Below, in pieces: positions 60,544-64,000 of a DNA stretch of 64,000 bases. The position numbers were made by a program, and so were the translations under genes. Source of the DNA: Citrobacter freundii ATCC 8090 = MTCC 1658 = NBRC 12681 (GTDB lineage Bacteria; Pseudomonadota; Gammaproteobacteria; Enterobacterales; Enterobacteriaceae); assembly GCF_011064845.1 (NCBI RefSeq), contig NZ_CP049015.1, forward strand, positions 4,526,001 through 4,590,000, in the 5' to 3' direction. Position 1 is the first letter of the stretch. Each line of letters begins with the position of its first letter. The notes below the pieces were generated by a model, which did no database searches, was not told where the DNA came from, and worked only from the letters and a program-made list of their open reading frames with translations.

Positions 60544-60965
60544 AGTAAGCTCCATAACAAATAGTTTACCAACGCACTTATTAACACCCCACCAATAAAA
60601 AGCAGCCAATAATAAATATATTTTCATCAATGAAGAATTGATAAGCTAAAAGCATTATTTAAAGCCATGCATTAATTTGTCAATATTTACCACGCAGCAA
60701 ATTACATTTTTTTCTTTAAATTAATTTAATATTGCTCTCCAAAAACTATCTCAAACTGAAAAAATCAAAAGTGCAATATAAATCCATTAGTTATTATCGT
60801 CATTTTTAATGTTATTATTCGGTAATACCTACATTGATTTTCATTCCCTGTAACAATCAATAAATATTATCGAATATTAGCGTAAATCAGTTCGTATTAA
60901 ATGAATAATAAAGCTGCGATGATAAACCAGAAAATACCGAATAATTAATTCTGAATAAGAGATGT
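60544..60965. other. AT-rich upstream region of the autotransporter gene
   Basis: About 420 bp, strongly AT-rich, with no gene. It holds the autotransporter promoter region and a separated inverted repeat (60814-60824 / 60935-60945). The base composition would suit H-NS binding (inference). Confidence 0.6.
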
Positions 60966-60970
60966 AAAAA

Positions 60971-60997
60971 AACCCCGTCGCAACGGGGTTTTTTTAC
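60971..60997. terminator. Terminator after ssb
   Basis: 8-bp stem aaccccgt / acggggtt with loop cgca, with A runs on one side and T runs on the other, so it can act in both directions. It serves ssb on the minus strand. Confidence 0.92.
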
Positions 60998-61024
60998 ATT
61001 AGAACGTTAATGCGTTCAGCTATC

Positions 61025-61549
61025 TTAGAACGGAATATCGTCGTCGAAATCCATCGGCGGTTCGTTAGACGGCGCTGCCGGAGCGGACTGCTGCGGACGA
61101 GACTGCGCGCCGCCGCTGAACTGATTGCCGCCCTGCGGCTGCTGAGGCTGACCCCAACCACCCTGCTGCTGGCCGCCACCTGCCGGAGCACCACCGCCCT
61201 GACGACCGCCCAGCATTTGCATGGTGCCGCCAACGTTAACAACAACCTCAGTGGTGTACTTTTCTACGCCGGACTGATCGGTCCATTTGCGGGTACGCAG
61301 CTGGCCTTCGATATAGACCTGGGAACCTTTACGCAGATATTCACTGGCCACTTCCGCCAGTTTGCCAAACAGCACAACGCGGTGCCATTCAGTCTGCTCT
61401 TTCATTTCACCGGTCGCTTTATCACGCCAGGATTCGGAAGTAGCCAGCGTAATGTTGGCAACTGCGCCACCATTCGGCATATAGCGTACTTCCGGGTCCT
61501 GGCCCAGATTACCGACGAGAATCACCTTGTTTACGCCTCTGCTGGCCAT
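61025..61549 (-). CDS. ssb: Single-stranded DNA-binding protein Ssb
   Basis: 174 residues. The N-terminal OB fold (about 1-112; [23 protein letters not shown]) is followed by a Gly/Gln/Pro-rich disordered linker (about 113-165) and the acidic tip DFDDDIPF, which binds replication and repair partners. It is essential for replication, recombination and SOS. It is divergent from uvrA around a LexA box, as in E. coli. Confidence 0.98.
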   Translation of the reverse strand: MASRGVNKVILVGNLGQDPEVRYMPNGGAVANITLATSESWRDKATGEMKEQTEWHRVVLFGKLAEVASEYLRKGSQVYIEGQLRTRKWTDQSGVEKYTTEVVVNVGGTMQMLGGRQGGGAPAGGGQQQGGWGQPQQPQGGNQFSGGAQSRPQQSAPAAPSNEPPMDFDDDIPF

Positions 61550-61697
61550 GATCGTGTCTCCTGAAAAACGTTACTGAATAAGTGTAAGCGCGGGATTGTA
61601 GCATTTCCAATAGCGCTTTTACTACGTTGCGAAGTTGATTCCAGTAAACAACCCCCGCCAGACATTGTTGCACAGGAACATGCGTTTTGCATTCCAA

Positions 61698-61717
61698 TAC
61701 TGTATATCCATTCAGGT
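61698..61717. promoter_or_regulatory. LexA (SOS) box between ssb and uvrA
   Basis: tactgtatatccattcaggt contains CTG-N10-CAG (61700-61715). The same site in E. coli controls uvrA and one ssb promoter. Confidence 0.92.
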
Positions 61718-61800
61718 CAGGTTGTGTCATAATTAACCGTTTGTGATCGCCGGTAGCACCATGCAGCCAGGCAAAAAAGCGTTTAATCCGGGAAAGATGA

Positions 61801-64000
61801 ATGGATAAGATCGAAGTTCGGGGCGCCCGCACCCATAATCTCAAAAACATCAACCTCGTCATCCCGCGCGACAAGCTGATTGTCGTCACCGGGCTTTCGG
61901 GCTCAGGCAAATCTTCGCTCGCTTTCGACACCTTATATGCCGAAGGGCAGCGTCGTTACGTTGAATCCCTTTCCGCGTACGCGCGTCAATTTCTGTCGCT
62001 GATGGAAAAACCGGACGTCGACCACATTGAGGGGCTCTCTCCTGCCATCTCAATTGAACAAAAATCGACGTCCCATAACCCGCGATCCACGGTAGGTACA
62101 ATTACCGAAATTCACGACTATCTGCGTCTGCTGTTTGCCCGCGTTGGCGAGCCGCGCTGTCCGGATCACGACGTTCCCCTGGCAGCGCAGACCGTTAGCC
62201 AGATGGTGGACAACGTCCTGTCCCAGCCGGAAGGCAAACGTCTGATGCTGCTGGCACCGGTAATTAAGGAGCGTAAAGGCGAGCACACCAAAACGCTGGA
62301 AAACCTGGCGGGCCAGGGCTATATCCGCGCCCGTATCGACGGCGAAGTGTGTGACCTTTCCGATCCGCCCAAGCTTGAGCTGCAAAAGAAACACACTATT
62401 GAAGTGGTGATTGACCGCTTTAAAGTTCGTGACGATCTCACCCAACGACTGGCTGAATCCTTTGAAACCGCGCTGGAACTGTCCGGTGGTACGGCGGTGG
62501 TCGCCGATATGGACGACCCGAAAGCGGAAGAGCTGCTGTTCTCCGCTAACTTCGCCTGCCCTATCTGCGGCTATAGCATGCGCGAACTGGAACCCCGCCT
62601 GTTCTCGTTTAACAACCCAGCGGGCGCGTGTCCAACCTGTGACGGTCTCGGCGTGCAGCAGTATTTCGATCCTGACCGGGTGATTCAAAACCCGGAACTG
62701 TCGCTGGCCGGTGGTGCTATTCGTGGTTGGGATCGCCGTAACTTCTATTATTTCCAGATGCTTAAATCTCTGGCTGAACACTATAAATTCGACGTTGAAG
62801 CCCCATGGGCCAGCCTGAGCCCTACCGTGCATAAAGTGGTGCTGTACGGTTCGGGTAAAGAAAATATCGAATTCAAATACATGAACGATCGCGGCGATAC
62901 GTCCGTACGTCGTCACCCGTTTGAAGGTGTGCTGCACAATATGGAGCGCCGTTATAAAGAGACGGAATCCAGTGCGGTACGTGAAGAATTAGCCAAATTC
63001 ATCAGTAACCGACCGTGCGCCAGCTGTGAAGGGACGCGTTTACGTCGCGAGGCCCGCCACGTATTTGTTGAAAATACGCCGCTGCCTGCAATTTCTGACA
63101 TGAGCATCGGTCATGCAATGGATTTCTTCAACAATCTGAAGCTTGCGGGTCAGCGGGCGAAGATTGCCGAGAAAATTCTTAAAGAGATTGGCGATCGTCT
63201 GAAGTTCCTGGTCAACGTCGGCCTCAACTACCTGACGCTATCGCGGTCGGCGGAAACGCTATCCGGCGGTGAGGCCCAGCGTATTCGTCTGGCAAGCCAG
63301 ATCGGCGCGGGTCTGGTCGGTGTAATGTACGTGCTGGATGAACCGTCTATCGGTTTGCATCAGCGCGATAACGAGCGTCTGCTGGGTACGCTTATCCACC
63401 TGCGTAATCTGGGTAATACCGTCATTGTAGTCGAGCACGATGAAGATGCGATTCGCGCCGCTGACCACGTTATCGATATCGGCCCCGGCGCGGGTGTTCA
63501 CGGTGGTCAGGTCGTCGCCGAAGGGACGCTCGACGACATCATGGCAGTGCCTGAGTCGCTGACCGGCCAGTACATGAGCGGTAAGCGCAAAATTGAAGTA
63601 CCGAAACAGCGCGTGGCGGCTGATCCAGAGAAAGTGCTGAAGCTCACCGGCGCACGCGGCAACAACCTGAAAGATGTCACCCTGACGCTGCCGGTAGGTT
63701 TATTTACCTGCATTACCGGGGTTTCCGGTTCGGGTAAATCGACGCTGATTAACGATACTCTGTTCCCAATTGCGCAGACGGCGCTGAACGGTGCGACGCT
63801 GGCGGAACCTGCGCCGTATCGCGATGTTCAGGGTCTGGAACATTTCGACAAAGTCATCGATATTGACCAAAGCCCGATTGGCCGTACGCCGCGTTCTAAC
63901 CCTGCGACCTACACCGGGGTATTTACGCCGGTGCGCGAACTGTTTGCCGGCGTGCCGGAGTCACGTGCACGCGGTTACACCCCAGGGCGTTTCAGCTTTA
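61801..64000 (+). CDS. uvrA: Excinuclease ABC subunit UvrA (5' 733 codons, cut by window edge)
   Basis: Open from the ATG at 61801 to the right edge, covering 733 of about 940 residues. The first ABC Walker A is GLSGSGKSS (about 31-39). The first zinc module CPIC...CPTC is near 253-280, followed by a second cysteine set CASC near 400-410. The signature [16 protein letters not shown] is near 488, Walker [11 protein letters not shown], and the second Walker [10 protein letters not shown] near 640. UvrA dimers scan DNA for lesions and load UvrB in nucleotide excision repair. It is SOS-induced through the LexA box 84 bp upstream. Confidence 0.98.
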   Translation, partial: MDKIEVRGARTHNLKNINLVIPRDKLIVVTGLSGSGKSSLAFDTLYAEGQRRYVESLSAYARQFLSLMEKPDVDHIEGLSPAISIEQKSTSHNPRSTVGTITEIHDYLRLLFARVGEPRCPDHDVPLAAQTVSQMVDNVLSQPEGKRLMLLAPVIKERKGEHTKTLENLAGQGYIRARIDGEVCDLSDPPKLELQKKHTIEVVIDRFKVRDDLTQRLAESFETALELSGGTAVVADMDDPKAEELLFSANFACPICGYSMRELEPRLFSFNNPAGACPTCDGLGVQQYFDPDRVIQNPELSLAGGAIRGWDRRNFYYFQMLKSLAEHYKFDVEAPWASLSPTVHKVVLYGSGKENIEFKYMNDRGDTSVRRHPFEGVLHNMERRYKETESSAVREELAKFISNRPCASCEGTRLRREARHVFVENTPLPAISDMSIGHAMDFFNNLKLAGQRAKIAEKILKEIGDRLKFLVNVGLNYLTLSRSAETLSGGEAQRIRLASQIGAGLVGVMYVLDEPSIGLHQRDNERLLGTLIHLRNLGNTVIVVEHDEDAIRAADHVIDIGPGAGVHGGQVVAEGTLDDIMAVPESLTGQYMSGKRKIEVPKQRVAADPEKVLKLTGARGNNLKDVTLTLPVGLFTCITGVSGSGKSTLINDTLFPIAQTALNGATLAEPAPYRDVQGLEHFDKVIDIDQSPIGRTPRSNPATYTGVFTPVRELFAGVPESRARGYTPGRFSF

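Overview
The window is a chromosomal stretch of an enterobacterium of the Escherichia/Salmonella/Citrobacter group. Gene content and order match the E. coli K-12 92-93 min region read in reverse (uvrA-ssb ... soxRS ... acs ... nrf ... fdhF ... phn ... crfC). Proteins are close to E. coli in sequence and length, and the spacers carry E. coli-type REP/BIME and ERIC repeats. Three blocks differ from K-12 and make Citrobacter or a close relative the most likely source; this is inference from content, not a database match.

Left part (1-15470): the yjcZ 5' part and crfC on the minus strand, then yjdM (phnA), yjdN (phnB) and the complete phosphonate operon phnCDEFGHIJKLMNOP on the plus strand. A Pho-box-like site precedes phnC. 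The operon covers uptake (CDE), a regulator (F), the C-P lyase core and its ABC proteins (GHIJ, K, L), the triphosphate hydrolase (M) and accessory enzymes (N, O, P). phnE is full length. Dispersed repeats interrupt the operon at phnC-phnD, phnD-phnE and phnK-phnL.

Sugar island (16065-25448): where K-12 carries the D-allose (als/rpiB) genes after yjdP, this genome has an unnamed cluster. It holds a hybrid sensor kinase, a ribose/allose-type ABC importer, a D-lyxose-isomerase-type cupin, a class II aldolase, a PfkB kinase and an OmpR-type regulator. The set reads as a self-contained route of uptake, aldose-ketose isomerisation, phosphorylation and aldol cleavage under its own two-component system. 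The physiological sugar and the phosphorylated intermediate are not settled by sequence.

Middle (25738-48766): yjcS alkylsulfatase; ytcA-mdtNOP efflux; fdhF, a selenoprotein with an in-frame UGA at 33376-33378 followed by a SECIS hairpin; the Sel1 protein yjcO; gltP; the nrfABCDEFG formate-dependent nitrite reductase operon (minus strand); and acs-yjcH-actP for acetate. A BIME lies inside the nrfF reading frame and an ERIC element sits between acs and yjcH.

Right part (48812-64000): an LrgA/LrgB-type membrane pair with a divergent LysR regulator, yjcE, ghxP, a recognisable sraL small RNA, the soxR/soxS pair with a perfect sox box, pdeC, yjcB, an AT-rich monomeric autotransporter gene, and ssb/uvrA, divergent around a LexA box; uvrA runs off the right edge. 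I saw no tRNA or rRNA genes, CRISPR arrays, transposases or prophage genes.
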